A stretch of DNA of 64,000 nt, from contig WTFZ01000146.1 in NCBI GenBank assembly GCA_011523835.1, positions 1 through 64,000 of the forward strand, written 5' to 3'. Numbering within the stretch: the stretch's first letter is position 1; each line of letters begins with the position of its first letter. A program made the translations under genes and the position numbers. Positions 1 to 15,000 of this stretch are shown here, piece after piece. The notes under the pieces are model-generated. The model ran no database searches. It was not told the DNA's origin and worked only from the letters and a program-made list of their open reading frames with translations. The stretch comes from Synechococcus sp. CO36386bin_29 (GTDB taxonomy: Bacteria; Cyanobacteriota; Cyanobacteriia; PCC-6307; Cyanobiaceae).

Positions 1-3000
1 CGCTGCTGCTTCCTGGCCATGTCGCGGCGAGAGGATCACTCCAGGTCAGAACAAGCGTTCCGTCTTCGATGGAAGATCCTTCCCAACCTGTGGCGAACAT
101 GTTGGTGAGTTCCGCTCCGACAAGACGTTCTGTGAGCTCTGGGCTTGAGATCCGAACCGTCAGTCCTGTGGATGCCATTCCAACGACCCCCGGGGTGTAG
201 ACCAGATCAAAACTGCTGTTGTCGAGCCATTGACTGGAGAGTTCGGCCTTGATGCCGTCGTTGTCTCTCAGAACCAGTGCTTGCGAGCTATCAGGAAGTG
301 CTATCGCGTCGGATTCGCTGCTGAAGGAAAGAAGGAGTTCTTGATCACCGGTGATGAGATCGTTGTCAACTGTTTCGACGCTCAGGAGGGCGAGACTGCT
401 GCCGGCGTCCACGCTGACTGTTCCATTTGTCCGGTTGATCTGATCGATCGCATCAGCTTGATCGTCGTTAGCCGTGATTTGCCACTGCAGTTCTGTATCG
501 CTATTCAGCGGTTGATCGAAGTGCAAGAGCAGTTGGAAGTCCTCGCCTTCGTTGGTCCGACGCTCTTCCCATGGGATTGATTGCAGAGTGGCAACATCTG
601 CTGTGACCATGGGCGGCACGACCAAATTGATCTTGGCGGTTACTGGATCACGCTCGGGTCCATCCACAACCTGCAGTTCCAGCCTATGAAGAATGGCTTC
701 CGCCACTGTGGCATCGACGGCGAGTACACCGTCTTCGAGAGTGATTCCTTGAGGTGTGAGCTCTGGGTCAGGGAATTGATACTGAAGATTGTCTCCGTTT
801 GCATCCAGCACCCAGTTGTTGGCCTCGAGATCCCACTGTGTTGTCTGACCTGCCTCTGCTTGCAACTGGAAGGGGAGATTCCAGATCGGTTCGATATTGC
901 GTTGCGTGATCTTGACATCGAAGCGTAGGTCGAAGGACTCAAGATCAACATCCTCATCACTTCCGCTGGCCCGCACCGTGAACAGGTGATTACCGATGCT
1001 GTCGTGGGGTATTCCACCGATGGTGATCGTGCCAGCTTCGCCATCGAAGGTGATGCCGTCAGGTGGCACTCCTTCTCCGTGGATCTCAAAGGAGAGGACA
1101 TCACCATCAGCATCAGTTACGAGACTATTCAGGTTGATGATCTCGTCCTCACCTGTCGGACGTTGGCCTGTCTCCAAACGCAGTGTCATTTGATCTTGCG
1201 CGTTCTCAGTCAGGGCCGGCCGATCTGGAAGATTTTCAATGGTCACATCCACCGTGTGGCGTTCCAGAGTTCGCCCATTGCTGTATGTCACTTCAAGATC
1301 AAAAGTCCCTTGAAGATCCTCATCCGGTTTGATGACCCAGGCATCCATTGCTGATGCAGTTTCGCTGTCATTCTCCAGCACTGTGACGCGGTAGGGAGAT
1401 GCTTCAAGAGCACCCATATCTCCATTAGGCTCGATATGGCGTAACTGCATATCAGAGATCCATGTCGCGCCGCCATCGCCCATGACTGGATCCGGGATGT
1501 TTTGCGTGAAGTCGGTTAGGTCGACCAGACCTTTTGCATAATTGGATTCGTCATAACCAAGCAGTTTCAATTGAAGTTCTAACTGTTGTGCCAAATATGT
1601 CGTTGTCGAACTATTCTTGAGTGATTCGATCAGGCGCTCAACTTTCGCTTCAAACGTTGAGTATTGATCATAATTGGAAAGATCAATCAGGAGAACTCCA
1701 CGCCCTTCTTGGAAACTGATTTGATTGACATTCTGCAATATATTTCCTGTTGCAGGATGCGCTTCTTGCCAACCAAATGGATCAAGTGCATCGGTCCCGA
1801 AATGCAGTGTCTGCTCAAATAGGTTCAAGCTTCCATCTGGGATTTCAACACCAGTGACAACACCACTCGCTCCCTCACTACTAATACGAATGACTTCTTG
1901 AAGTTTCAATTTGACGGAGAAAGAGCTTTCATCCTCAGCATCGATCGGTAATTCTTTCATTAGTTGATCGAGCTCAGAAGCCGTATATGTGCGAACAGTC
2001 TGTTTACCATCAATGATTTCACTGACCATATCCCAGCTTTGGACCACTTCACCAGTTTCGACAGAGGTCAGTGTGAGTGCAACTGGTCGATCACCAGCCG
2101 CATCAATAACATTCTGCGGTAAAGATAGGCCGTCAATGATGTTTTGAGAATTGCGATTCAGATCAGGCCGGTAATATGCATGGTGGAACACTCGACCAGT
2201 GCTTTCTTCTTCTTCAGCTGTCAGCAGCCAGCGAGCATTGCTGAGCAGCATTCTATTTTCAAACATTGTCGGATTAGGTACATAATTTTCAATCGTGGTT
2301 GCACTGGTAAACCGGCCTGCTTGTTTGAATTCGTCACCTGTGATATCAACAGATTGTCCTGGATTGCCAGTGACAAACTCAGCCCCTGGCAATCCAGTCG
2401 TGAACTCAGCGCCGGGATTCCCGTCTGTGAATTCAGCGCCGGGATTCCCGTCTGTGAATTCGGCTCCTGGGTTGCCATCGGTGAATTCAGCTCCTGGGTT
2501 TCCGTCGGTGAACTCAGCATCAACAGTGTCGGTCACATTGCCTGAGGTGTCAGCGGCAACGGTGTCAGTAACATTGCCTGAGGTATCAGCAGCAACGGTG
2601 TCAGTAACATTGCCTGAGGTATCAGCAGCAACGGTGTCAGTAACATTGCCGCCGGTCTCCGCTCCAACAACACCGCCGGTCTCTGCTCCAATAATTCCTC
2701 CGGTCTCTGGTCCAAGAGTGTTAGTACCTGAGTTTGCTTGGCCAAAGCCCGGATTTGTTCCCGTATTGTTATTCGCATTCCCCATGTTGTTATTAAACTC
2801 CGGCTCCAGTGAGATGTTGGCGATTGTTGGTGTCTGAGTATCACCCTCTCCCAATGATTGTTCTGCTACTAATGAGAACATACTGGTGTTAACGTTTTGA
2901 TTTCCGAGTTCTTCGCTGATTACAGTTTGCGTTTGTGTCTTGCTTTCAAGATCTAGGTTCTCGTCATCAACTGAAATCAATGCATCCTTAGACAGCACAA

Positions 3001-6000
3001 TATACGACGGTAGAGGTTCTCCATTCTTGCCAAATGTATCCTCGCCATTTTGCATCAGTCCCTCTGTCGTCAGGACGATCTGATGGGTGAATGTATTGAT
3101 GGAAGATTGGGGATTCTTGAAAGCATTAACTGTGTTGACGTTATTTCTGCTGAGTTGCCATGCACCGCCTTCACTGGCGAATCCTTCCCAGGTAAATGTG
3201 TCACTTGTATCAAACAAACTCCTCGACATTTCAAGTTCGATCCTGAGATCAGAACTTGGCATGAGCCCACTGGGAAGCGTAAAGGTAGCCTCAGCGCTTG
3301 AACTGGTCGCCAATGGTCCTGAACGTTCAAACTCAAGATCACCGAGATAGATATCCAGCAGCTGATCATGACGAAGCAGACGCACACGTGCCGAGCCAAT
3401 TTCAGAACTCAGAAGAGGTCGTGAGTCGTTTGGCACTGCGAGATCGGCTTCTACGGTCACTATTTGACCGTCAACTTTCAGATTGACGATGCTGAGTACA
3501 GGTTGTACGTCGTCATTGGTTAATTTGATCTCAACAACATCATCACTTGGTTTGATGGTCTCATCTGTTTCAAGGGTTATGTTGAATGGCTCAACCTCTC
3601 GTTCTGAACGTGAGTCCTCATCAGGATAAGGATAGTTTTCAGCAAAAATAGTTTCATCACCTTCTGGAGTAAGGCTTGCTATTGACGAATTGGCCTGGTA
3701 GTTTCCATCCTTGTATGTGACTCGCAAATAATCGTTTGTCGAAGATGCCGTTACTGTGAAGTTCAGGCTTGTGTAGTCAGAGGAATTCTTGAGGGCATTA
3801 ACAAGGCTGGCTAGATTTGTTGTATCTGACGTCGTAGCAACCACACTGGTTGAGCCGTCGCTCAGAGTGTAAGTTGTAGAAGGTTTGGGCGTGACTGAGA
3901 GCGTCTGGATCCCATTGCTAACAATCGTTTGATCACCACGGAGTGGAATGGTGACTGTGCTCCACAGTTCTCCTGCTTCCCACTTGGGATCATCACTCGG
4001 TTGTCCGATATCCAGGCCTGGCATGTTGCCATCCAAATCCCCGGGAGGTGTGATAGTTGCTGTCGACTCAGCATCAACTTCGAATTCTTTTCTCTGCTCA
4101 TCAGTACTCTCAGTTGGGAAGTTGACCTCAACGACAGTTTTGTTGACACCATATGGGAGAACCAACTGATGATCTTCTCCTACACCTGTGGTGTGATCGA
4201 GATGCTCAATGACACCTTCAGTGGGCGAGCTTTCAACAATCAGTAAGCGGCTCAGCCCTGTATAGACTGTTCCGTAGTAAGAATAGTTGATTTCATACGA
4301 TTGGTAGGTACCCTGTTCAGGCGTATATGTTAGTTGGGCATCACTTTCGTTGAGTAATATGCCGATTGGGTTGGTATTTTCTTGTGCATCGTATTCGGTG
4401 AGGAATGCTGCATATCCATCGTGAAGAGCTTCTGTTGATGTTGAATCATCATTCTCTTCGTTGGTCGCCCACCTCAACCATAGAGATATGCTTCCGTCAG
4501 GATTGATGAATGTATCTGATTCGTTTTCGTTATCACTGCTATCGTCGCTGGGAACGTCATTACCTGTCTCTGAATTCCCCTCAGTGACATAGAGATTCTC
4601 TAATGCATTCTTTAGTTCTTCTACTTGGAATTCGTTTAATCGATCTTTGTTAAAGCGGATAAAGGTCACATGCTTGCCGTCATTTTCTTCGTGATCATCA
4701 TGATCCCATCGACCATCTTCAAACACCATTGGATCAACCCATTCGCCATATGCTGAACCAAAGAGATTGTTGATCCCTGTTTTTAGAGCATCTCTCAAGC
4801 CTTGCAATTGGTCGTTCACCGGATCTTCAGATCCAACCTCAAATGTTTCTCCTAATACGTGAATGAAGCTGCCATTTAGTGGCGTATAGATTCCATCTGA
4901 TGCACTTTGATCGTTGATGGTTATATACAATTTATTGTCATCGGCTGATCCACCCTCAGGGCTGCCTTCTGAATTGAATACATTTGCCTCAACCTCAAAT
5001 GAAGCCTCTTCAGCATTGTTATTGTTGGCTTGAGCTAATTCAGAACTAATTTCCTGAAGTGTTTTACCATTAATTTTGTTGATACCTGTTGCATTGACTT
5101 CAATTACACGGTTGGCTTCCGACATATCGATACCAAAGGCACCTTGGCTAGCGACGATGACATCAGAGTCATTGTGGAAATCAATGCCAATTGTTCTAGG
5201 GTTTGGTGCATTTTGGATGTCTTCGATGTTGAGAGAATTTGGATCGATTGAAGGTAACTTCAGGATAAGTTGATTGACATCGCTTGCATCAAGAACGTCA
5301 TCTTCACCAGCATTATCTAGTCTGGTAATGCTGTGTATGCTGTATCCATCAGGAAGATTATTGCTTGTTGGAATTATCAGATTTCGATCTGTCCTGAATA
5401 TAAATGGATTTTGTTGTTTATTGCTGTCAATGATTTCATCGTCGCTGCCCGACTGAAGGAAATGTTCGTCAAGTGAAATGGTATCGATGGTTTCGATCCC
5501 GAAGCTTGCTGTGACAACCTTGGGAGAGCCACTCTCAGGATCTTGTCTTAATGTTAATAGTTTACTGGCTAGATCCTCTGATTCGATATTGATAATTTGC
5601 AAGCTGTTGACAAAGCCAGCAGCCTCAGAGCCTGTCAACGTGTATTTAATTTGATTGTCCGATTGTATTTCCGCAGTAATTTCTAGATCATCCTTTGTCA
5701 ACGCATTGTTGAACATGACATCCCACCCTGGGAGTTTTTCAGCAGAGATCGATTCTCCGTTTGTTAGTGAGAATCGGCGCCCACTAACACCATCGACGAG
5801 TTTTGCCCCTTGTGGCAGATACAGCTCCCAGGTATCTGTTGGCTCATTACTATTGAAGTCTTCATGCAGAGTGGATGGAATCAAATCTCCTCCATCTCTG
5901 AAACGAAGCTCGAGAGGTTGAGTCAGCTCGATCTCCGGAACATCCACATCATCAAAGTCTTGCATCCATTTCAAGGACATCGGTGCACGTCCAGTGGCTT

Positions 6001-9000
6001 CACGTGTTGGCATGAAGGCCAGTGCTGAGAGCTCCTGTGGGCTCAACTCAATAACAAGTAAATCGCTCTCGTCGGTTGATTCACTGAACGTTTTGTTGAG
6101 GACTTGTGTTCCACTTTCATAACGGAGAACAAAAGCACCAACCTCAGTCAACCAATCTGGTACAGACAGTTCAATGGTTTGATCCGTATCTTTAAGAGCA
6201 ATAACGCTTGATTGGATGTCGAGGTTACGGTCTCTCAAGAATAGAGGGACCACGTGACTTCCAGTGTGTTGAAGGTTGTCTCCTTCTGTAAGGCTAACGC
6301 TGTCTATTTGTAGCCGCTCTGGACGAAGGTCCTCGGCTGGGGGCTCTGGAATCTGGAGATCAAATGTAGTTGAACTTGATTGATGCCCTCCTGCATCAAT
6401 CGACTGGACTTGTATGGATAGTGTTCCAGTTGTTAGCTGTTCATAGTTCACACCCTTTTGATTTAATTGGTCTTTGGATAGACCAAGTTTTCCATCCTCT
6501 TCAGATGAGAGGATTTCATTCACTGAGAACCACGCCGATTCTGTTGTGGGACTACTCCAGGTCGCACCTCCAACCAGTGTGCCTGTTAGGTCTGAGTCGG
6601 TCGTTCCTTCTGCATCAACCTGATTTCCATTGCCTTCGTTAAACCGATGGAGAGCAACCAGACCCGATTCATTACCACTGGATGGAATTGTTTGCCGTTT
6701 GATGATTTCAGCTTCAGATAGCGAGCGATTCCAAATCAGAGTGCTTTCAATTGTCCCATCGAAATATTGATCGTTTTGATCAACACCAATCTTAATGTCG
6801 GTGGCTGTTACTGTCTCAGTGTCAGATGCAGTGACTTCAGGTTTATCCGTTGCCTTTTTAGCACCATCGATGTAGATGGTTCTATCACCTGTGGTTGCAT
6901 CATATGTCACGGCGATGTGATGCCAATTCCCATCGGCGAGATTGAGATCATCGGAATATGCTGACAAGTCTTTGCCATTCAAAGTATGGCTTATTCCGTT
7001 ATCATCATTTATCAGTAGGGAGTTGTTCTCAGTACTGCTTTCCAAGGTCTTCCAGCTAATGATTCCACGTCTATCTGTTTGGTCAGGCCGGATCCAGGCT
7101 TCAACAGTGAATGATGATGCACCTGTTGGAACATCATCATTGTCTTTGATGATCATATGATCATCTTTTCCATCAAATTCGATTGCGCTTTCAGTATGTA
7201 TCCAGCGCCAGTTATGATCGGATTTGAGCGTTAAATCACTTTCAATATCTTCTCCTGGTTGAATTGACATTGATAGTGTGAAATTCTCAAAATCACCCTC
7301 TGTGACAACATCTTGGATCTGAGGTGCGATGGGTGTGGTATTGCTGTGGAGAGCATGATTCGGGATTAGGTTCCCGTAGACTTCTTTCTCGTTTTGATCT
7401 CCCCATTCGGTTAGTAGATCAGCTCTAGCATCGCCAATATCAGTGATCGAAAGCGAATACTTTAAGCTTTGATCCCCAGTGATTGATAACAGTGGCAGAG
7501 TTGTTTGAAGGCGTCCAAGTTCATCATTCAATTCGTGATATGGATTGTCTGGATTGTTAAATTCGAAGCGCATAGCACCGCTTCTAAGGTCTTCAAGCGT
7601 GAAACTAAGATTTGAGTATTGATCTTCGCTGTTGGTTTCATCAAGTTTGAGTTCTCCGATTCGCTCTCGAATGTTCTGTCCGTTCAATCTCAGCGTGATT
7701 TTTTCAGTGAGACCTGGTATCTGATTGGTATCAAGTTTATAGTTCTGCCTCAGACTCAGAGAGCTGTCGAGGCTAATGTCATCTCCAGTTGCAAAGCCAA
7801 TGACTTCTTCGACTACTTCGTTGCTATCGATTTGGCTAAGAGTCCAATAAGCACTGCCCTCTGAGCTGACGAATGTCCTGTCGATTGTCCTGAGCGAGAC
7901 GTTATTTGCAGACGTATCTGTTGAGGAGGTTGGTAGAACGGCCAGGAAATCATTCTGGATAATCTCTTCATTGGCTTCAACAACATCACCAACCTCAACA
8001 ATGAGTTGTGAGCCAGATGGGATGGTCAATGTCAGTTCAGGTTGATTTTCATCAACTGGTTGCAGTGTGACCGTCTTCTTGCCTGAGGCATCATCCTGAA
8101 TATTGGTGATTCTGCCTGCCGTTGGCGTTGTCTGACTGCCGTCGGTCCAACGCCCCATGCTTTGACCAACAAACGGTTGTGCATTGCTTTCATCAGAGAG
8201 CTGTTGCACAAATAACCGTTGACTCTTAGTGTCGTATCGAATTTCGTCAGCAATACCATCATTATCAAGGTCAATATGAACGGAATGATTATTGACATCC
8301 AAACTTGTTAGTAAATCTCCACTTGTTACTGTATTTCCAACAGCTTTCAGAAGTGTGAGGTGGGCTGGAATAACTTGAGTGATCGTGCTGTTACTGTCAC
8401 TCGTCTCGGTGATGAAGATCATTTTCGACCCATCATTTACGTTTTGAATATCTGTGATCGTTCCAGTAGCTTTGGCCACCAGGTGTTCTGCTTCAGATTT
8501 TGTGTATGCCAGGTCACTTACTGTGGCTTCGATTGAAGCTTCGCCACTTGGTGTGAGAGTCGCGATTCCCTTCTGAATCCCACTCGTTTTGTAGGTTAGT
8601 TTAATCAGATCTCCTGACGAATTAAGTGAGACATTAAAGGCAAGTGATCCTGAAGCTGCTGATAGCTTGTCAACCAGATGCGCAAGAAGTCCTTCTTCTG
8701 TCAGGCCGTTTCCGATGGCATCAGTATCAACAGTGATGGTGAGTGACCCATCACTGAGGCTGTATGTTTCCCCTGGTTGAGGTGTTACACAAAGGTAGAG
8801 TGTTTCCTGAATGTTTGTCTCTGAATGTTCAGTTTGTGATCCTTGATATTCAGGAACCAAGGGTTGTACGGTAAAGGCTTCTCCTTCACCCCAACTGGAA
8901 CCACGCATGCCGGCATCAATGGCCTGAACCGACCAGTAGTAGCGTTCACCGGCGATGGCAGAATTGAGTAATCCTGCATTATGGAATCCCTGATTACCAG

Positions 9001-12000
9001 GGCTTGCAATTCTGCGTTTTCCTGATTCTGGATCCGCTAATGGCGACTGAACATCAAATACACCTGGTTCAGTACCTACCGCTAAGTTATAAGTGTATGG
9101 TGCATCGTCGTTGGTTAGATGACTGAAATTCCAGTTGAATTGAATCGCATTATGTTCGGAATTCCAGCCTACGTCTTCTGCCTTAGGAACATCAGGTTGG
9201 CGGTTAACCATTCCCTCGAATTCAGGTTCCCCTGCTTCAGCATCCTGGATGCGTTCACTTGTGGTATTACGGAATATCTGGAGATAGGGTAGTTCTTCCG
9301 AGCCTTGTGCTCCTGTGATTGCTAAATCAAGGTCTCCATCGTTGTCGTAGTCGGCCCAACTCGTACTGCCTCTCTTGAGTCCTGGAAGTGATATTGCAAT
9401 GTCCGAAAAATTATCACCGCCACCAATTAGTGGATTATTGAGTAATCGTGTGGTCAGCATTCCTGTTTCGCGGGATACACCACTCAAGAGCAAGTCTTGA
9501 TCTCCATCATTATCAACATCAGCCCATGTTGCCGATCCCTCATTCAGGAGTGGGATATTAACGCGACCACTCTTAATGTGAATATCTGCATAGGCTGGAA
9601 CTTGTACTGACCCGACAAGCGACTCTTTAATCTTGATGTTGTCAATGTCGATATTTTTATCCAACTCCAGTTCGGGCATGATGCGCAGGATTGCATTGGC
9701 ATCTGACAACTCTCTAGTCCATGGGAAGCTCAAAATATCTCGATCTGTGATTTCAAATGGTTCATCTTCTGTCGATAGATCTCCATGCCGCATCATATCT
9801 AGCTCAACATCCTGCAGCCGATTCAGAATACGAGTTTCATTCTCGTCAATAATCATCATCCGTAATCCTATTGGCGACTCCTTCGTTCCCAAGCGTGCAT
9901 TGATATCAACTTGATAGGTCTCACCAATCTGAGGCTCACCACCCAGTAATTCTCGAAGATCAAAGTCTCGTTTTACAGCAGAGAGATAATCTGCCTTTGG
10001 ATTGCTTGGAACGACAGGAGACAGCGTGTCGAAGGCATTTAACGTGATGACTTCTACATAGCTTTCGAGTATAGGATTCTCATCTAGGAGATCAAATCCA
10101 ATTTGATGGATTGGAACAACTAATTGCTCAGGTAGTGTGCTTGTGCTCCCTAATTCTTCAAACACTGGATCCAGGGAGATGCCACCACCTTCAGGTCCAG
10201 ATGTGTACAAATCAGAAACATTACCGCCAAGATTGACGTCCCCAAAGGCAGCAATCAGTCCGTCTGTAAATAGTGAACCTTCAGTGGTATTGAGCGTAAA
10301 TTGTAAATTGTCATTTGTTGACTCGGAGCTTTCGCCCACTGTGAAGACTTCTACAGGCGTTGCCAAAGGTGTTATGTTTAATGTTACTGACGGTTCGATT
10401 TCATGAATTGTGTCACTTAGTTCAATGTAGCCGCGAATATCAAGTAAGTTCTCCTCATTCAGCAGTTCCAATTCAAGATTGGTGACCGGAGTTACCAAAT
10501 TATCGATACCCCATGATTCGTCAGCTATTGATTGATTGAGTGTAGAGCTGAAGCCTAAATCAATTGTTGCCAGCTCGGGCGGAGTAGTGATCGTTATTCG
10601 ATACTTTTGATCATCCCAGCCACTGAATACTGTGTTTGATCGTTTGCCGTTTGGTTCAATCGTGTAGTGATAGGTTAGTCCATCAGGTGTAGTTGTATTA
10701 CCATGGGTGACTTCATTCGTTCTACCAAAATAGAAGCGTTCCTGAAGAATAATGTCATCGCCCGAATAAACCTGGAAGAATTCGCCATCCCATGAATCGA
10801 TTCTCAAAAAGTCGAATTCGATTGTTTGTGCTCTGCCACCTTCAATAGTTTGGGCTGTTAGATCGTCGCCCGTTGTTTCGCTTGTTGTCAGATGGGAGCC
10901 GATATTCAATGGTATATGAATACTTGTCTTTTCATTTCCAAAGCGGCCAAGGAAGGCCCCCCATTCACTGCTGCTTTCGACTTCTACTTTCGCATTTTCG
11001 ATGTCTGTTGGTAGAGAATTGAAGCGTCTTGAGTAGATGGAATCCCCGCCCCCAACAGGTGGTTTGGTGTATGAAAGGTTGTCGATACCCCAGGATTCAT
11101 CCGTAATCGATTGGTTCAGTGTTGAACTGAATCCCAAATCGAGAGTCTCCATTCCTGCTGGAGTTGTGATTGAAACACGGTATTTCTGATCAACCCAGCC
11201 ACTGAATACAGTGTTTGCCTTATCACCGTATGGTTCAATTGTATATGTGTAAGTAGAACCATCGATGACTGTATTTCCTGTCGTTCTACCTTTCGTTGTA
11301 TTTGTTTGGAAATTTTCCGAGATGATTTTATCATTTCCAGCCCAAACATTGAATTTTTCATTGTCCCACGAATCCATGCGCAGGAACTCAAACTCAATTG
11401 TTTGAGCTTTTCCTCCCAGAGGGATTTCTACACTTGTGGTTGGAGATGCATCGCCGTTTGCACCTTCATTTCCATAACGTCCAAGGAAGGCACCCCACGC
11501 ATTACTACTCTCAGATACAACTTGAGCATTTTCAAAGTCCGCTGGCAGGGCATTGAAGCCCCTTTCATACCCATTTTCTATGACATAGTTCAGTGTCTTC
11601 TCAATCAAGAGTGTTTCTGATACTGATGAGTCGTAGATGCTTGCAGTATCAAAAATTGCTTGTGTGGTGACATCTGATGCATCTGGGTTATCAAGTGCTA
11701 CAGGGATGATGAGTGGTGCAGGATCATCAGCTTGATTCGCGTAGTAGGCATCAACAGAAACATCTTGATCGGGTACATATTTCCATGTAAATGTATTTGA
11801 TACCTGATTCCCCTTGTTGGATTCACCCAGGAACTTCATTGACGGTACAGAGACCCTTGTTTCTGGCCAGTCTTGTGTGAAAGTGATCTCTACATTTTCC
11901 CTTATCTTCTCATTTTTGTCGTCTGTAATTTCAATCGTGAAAATGTCGCTTCCGTAAAAATCGGCTTCTGTTGGCGTGTAGGTAAAGCTTACCGATGCTG

Positions 12001-15000
12001 TGTGTGGATTATTGCTGTTACGTTCAATGTTTCCTAGCACAACATCACCATGGCTTGGCTGTCCGTTGTCAACCAGTGTGATCGTTTTGGAAGAGTATTT
12101 ATCCCCCGTCAACCCATCGTTGTCACTTATTTGTAGGGTGGATCTGATTTGGCCGGGTTCCGACTCACTACCTTGCGACGTCGTGAACTTCAGCCCCGAA
12201 GTAATGATTGTTGGATCATTACCTTCTTCAACTGTGAAATTGTATTCGTGGTCAGAAGTACCACCATTGGTATCTGTCGCTCTTATTGTAAAACTATCAC
12301 TACCATGATAATCAGTGTTTGGTTCATATTGCCAAATCCCAGTATCTTGATTCAGCATCTCCACTGTTCCATTCTCAGGCTGAATATTGATGCTGTATTG
12401 CAGTGCACCATCAACGTCGGTTGCATAGACAATTCCAGTTATTGTTGTGTCTTCCTTGGCAGGCTGAAGTTCAGTTATCGTCCATCCAATTGCTTCGTCT
12501 TCCTCTGATTGAATTGTTAAGTTAACGGTTTGAATAATTGCTGCACCTAGTTCATCTATGACTGCGATATTGAATTTGTCTACACCATTAAAATCGTCAG
12601 AAGGTACGTATGAAAATTTTATGGTATCGTTTGTTTTTCCGCTGACTGAACTTTCGGTAATTGCTGCTGTTCCATGAAGTGCCTGCTCGATTATAACCAC
12701 TTCCTTGAGTTTATCTATATCAACCAGTGTTAGTGTCCCGGCAAATGTTTCACTATCTTCAATGAGGTTTACATTGGTATCTCCAGAAATTGTGGTAATG
12801 TCATTAACAGGCTTGACAGTGATGTTCACGGCCTGTGCCGTCTTTTTGCCTGTGCTGTCTGTTATTTCTAGTGTAAAATAGTCATCGCCGGCATAGTTAT
12901 CATCCGGTTTGTATGTCCATTGCTTATCAGTTGAATTTACGCTTGCAGTTCCATTTTGTGGATTCGTTTTTATTGAATAAGTGTTGTTATCGTTGCTGTC
13001 GCTGTCCGTGATGTCCTCCTTGTGCGTCCCCGAATCTTCCTGAATCTCTACCGAGGTCGTACTTGTTATGAGAGTTGGAGTATCAACGGGGCTTATAAAT
13101 ATATTGACAGCTTGTATGGTTTCAGTGCCAACAATGTCTTGGGTGAATTTAACGAGGAAGAAATCATTTCCATTGTTGAAATCTGTTGCAGGTGTATATG
13201 TCCAATCACCTGTAGTCGTAATCGCTACAGCGGCGCCATTCCTACTCTGGTTTCCACCTGTCTTATCATCTTCATCGATAATTTCAAATGTTCCATCTAC
13301 TCCCTCTGTTCTTAAACTTCCGGTGATATTTGCTGGACTGGTTGAAATATATTTTGCTGTTCCACTCACATTGCCACTGATGAGGTCAGTATCAGCTGCG
13401 GTTTCGCCAAGATACAGATTGATTGCTTGTACTGTTTCAAATCCTCTCTTGTCCGTTCGTTTTGCAAGGAAATAATCATATCCCTGTTCGCCTGTTGGAG
13501 TATATTCCCATTCTCCATTCGCTTTCATTGCTATGGTTTTGCCATTTTTGGACTGACTGTCAACCAAGGCATAATTATCTGATGTGTTTTCATTATTATC
13601 GTCGGCATCTTTTAATATCAGTGTGCTTGTTACCTTCGTCGTAGAATTGATTGTTGTCTCAGCACTTTGCCCCTGAGTGGCAGTAGCCACCTCATTGATG
13701 GGATAACGAATCAGATTAAGGACTTGGCTTGTCGTTCCACCGAGATCATCTTTTATCTTAATTGTAAAGCTTAGATTGCCTTCGGTGTTATTGGATGATG
13801 TTGCATCTGGTTTGTATTCCCATGCGATGCTTGCAGTATTTGGACTATCGTTTGTACCTACGACAGGAGTCAGTGTTAAATCAGTGATGTCTGGTTCCAC
13901 CTCCTCAATAGTTAGCTTTGTTAGTCCATCCGTATCCTTAATTGTGATGTTTCCAGAAAGATTGCTGTCTTCACTACCATGGATTGTCACTTCACTGGCT
14001 ATGAATGTTGCTTCCGTGTCGACATGGTAGAAGCTTAAATTGATTACCTGGTTCGTCTCGTTTCCTTGACTGTCTGTAACCGTTACTGTGAATTGATCAC
14101 TATTCGTTTCGCTCTTGGGTGTATACGACCATACATTTCCATTGACGCCAATGTCTCCTTTATCTGATGTGTAGTTGGCATTATTAAAACTTAGCTCTGG
14201 ACCGGATGTACCGTATCCATCAGCATCTGTCCCTTCATAGGTTCCTTGAATCATTTGATAAGCAGTATTGTTTTCGTTCCTGTCTCCTTTCTCTGCCGAT
14301 GCATAAATCCCTGAACTCACAAATGGCCTATCATCGACACTAGTAATGGTAACTTTGATGACCTCTTCCTGACTAAAACCAGCATCATCAGTGATGACCA
14401 CAGTGAATTGATCATCACCGTGAACATTGTCCTGTGGTGTATAAGTCCACTCAGCGGTCAGGTTTCCACTGTCGTCTTTGCCCTTCATCGCTATTACAGC
14501 GTCTCCTTTTTGTGGTTTATTAGATGCGGTTGATGAGATCGCAACAATCGAACCATTGGTTAGTCCGTCAATATCGCTGAGAGTGATCACTCCTTTGATT
14601 TGATTATCTTCATTACCTGTTGATGTGACGTCTCCCGTTATTTCTGTGGCGTCATTCTCTGCGGCGATATTGACATTTATTGTTTCGTAGGATATTCCAC
14701 CATTGTCATCTGTGATCGAGATTTCAAAGGAGTCTTCACCACTAAAGTTTTCATTTGGTTGATACGTCCACTTCACGGAAGCTGGATTGTTCGGGGACTC
14801 TCCCTCAATCGCCGCTGTTCCGTTGCTTGGCTGACTGTTGATTTTGAAGATTGTGTAGCTCGTACCGTTGCTATCTTTTCCGGTCAATCCGTCTGGATCT
14901 GTGACCACGAGTGTTTCACTGATTGGATCAGTCGCATCTTCATTGCCAGATCCTGTGTTACCCGAGTCAACTGTTGGCAGGAAGCTACTACGAGTGGCTG

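Noticed and set aside
2354-2715. CRISPR array
   Set aside because: Units are directly abutting with no unique spacers and remain in frame with the giant ORF; no cas genes seen.
2295-2837. 180-aa plus ORF with NSAPGFPSV and SAATVSVTLPEV repeats
   Set aside because: Antisense shadow of the AEFTDGNPG / GNVTDTVAADTS minisatellites; the repeat structure comes from the sense frame.
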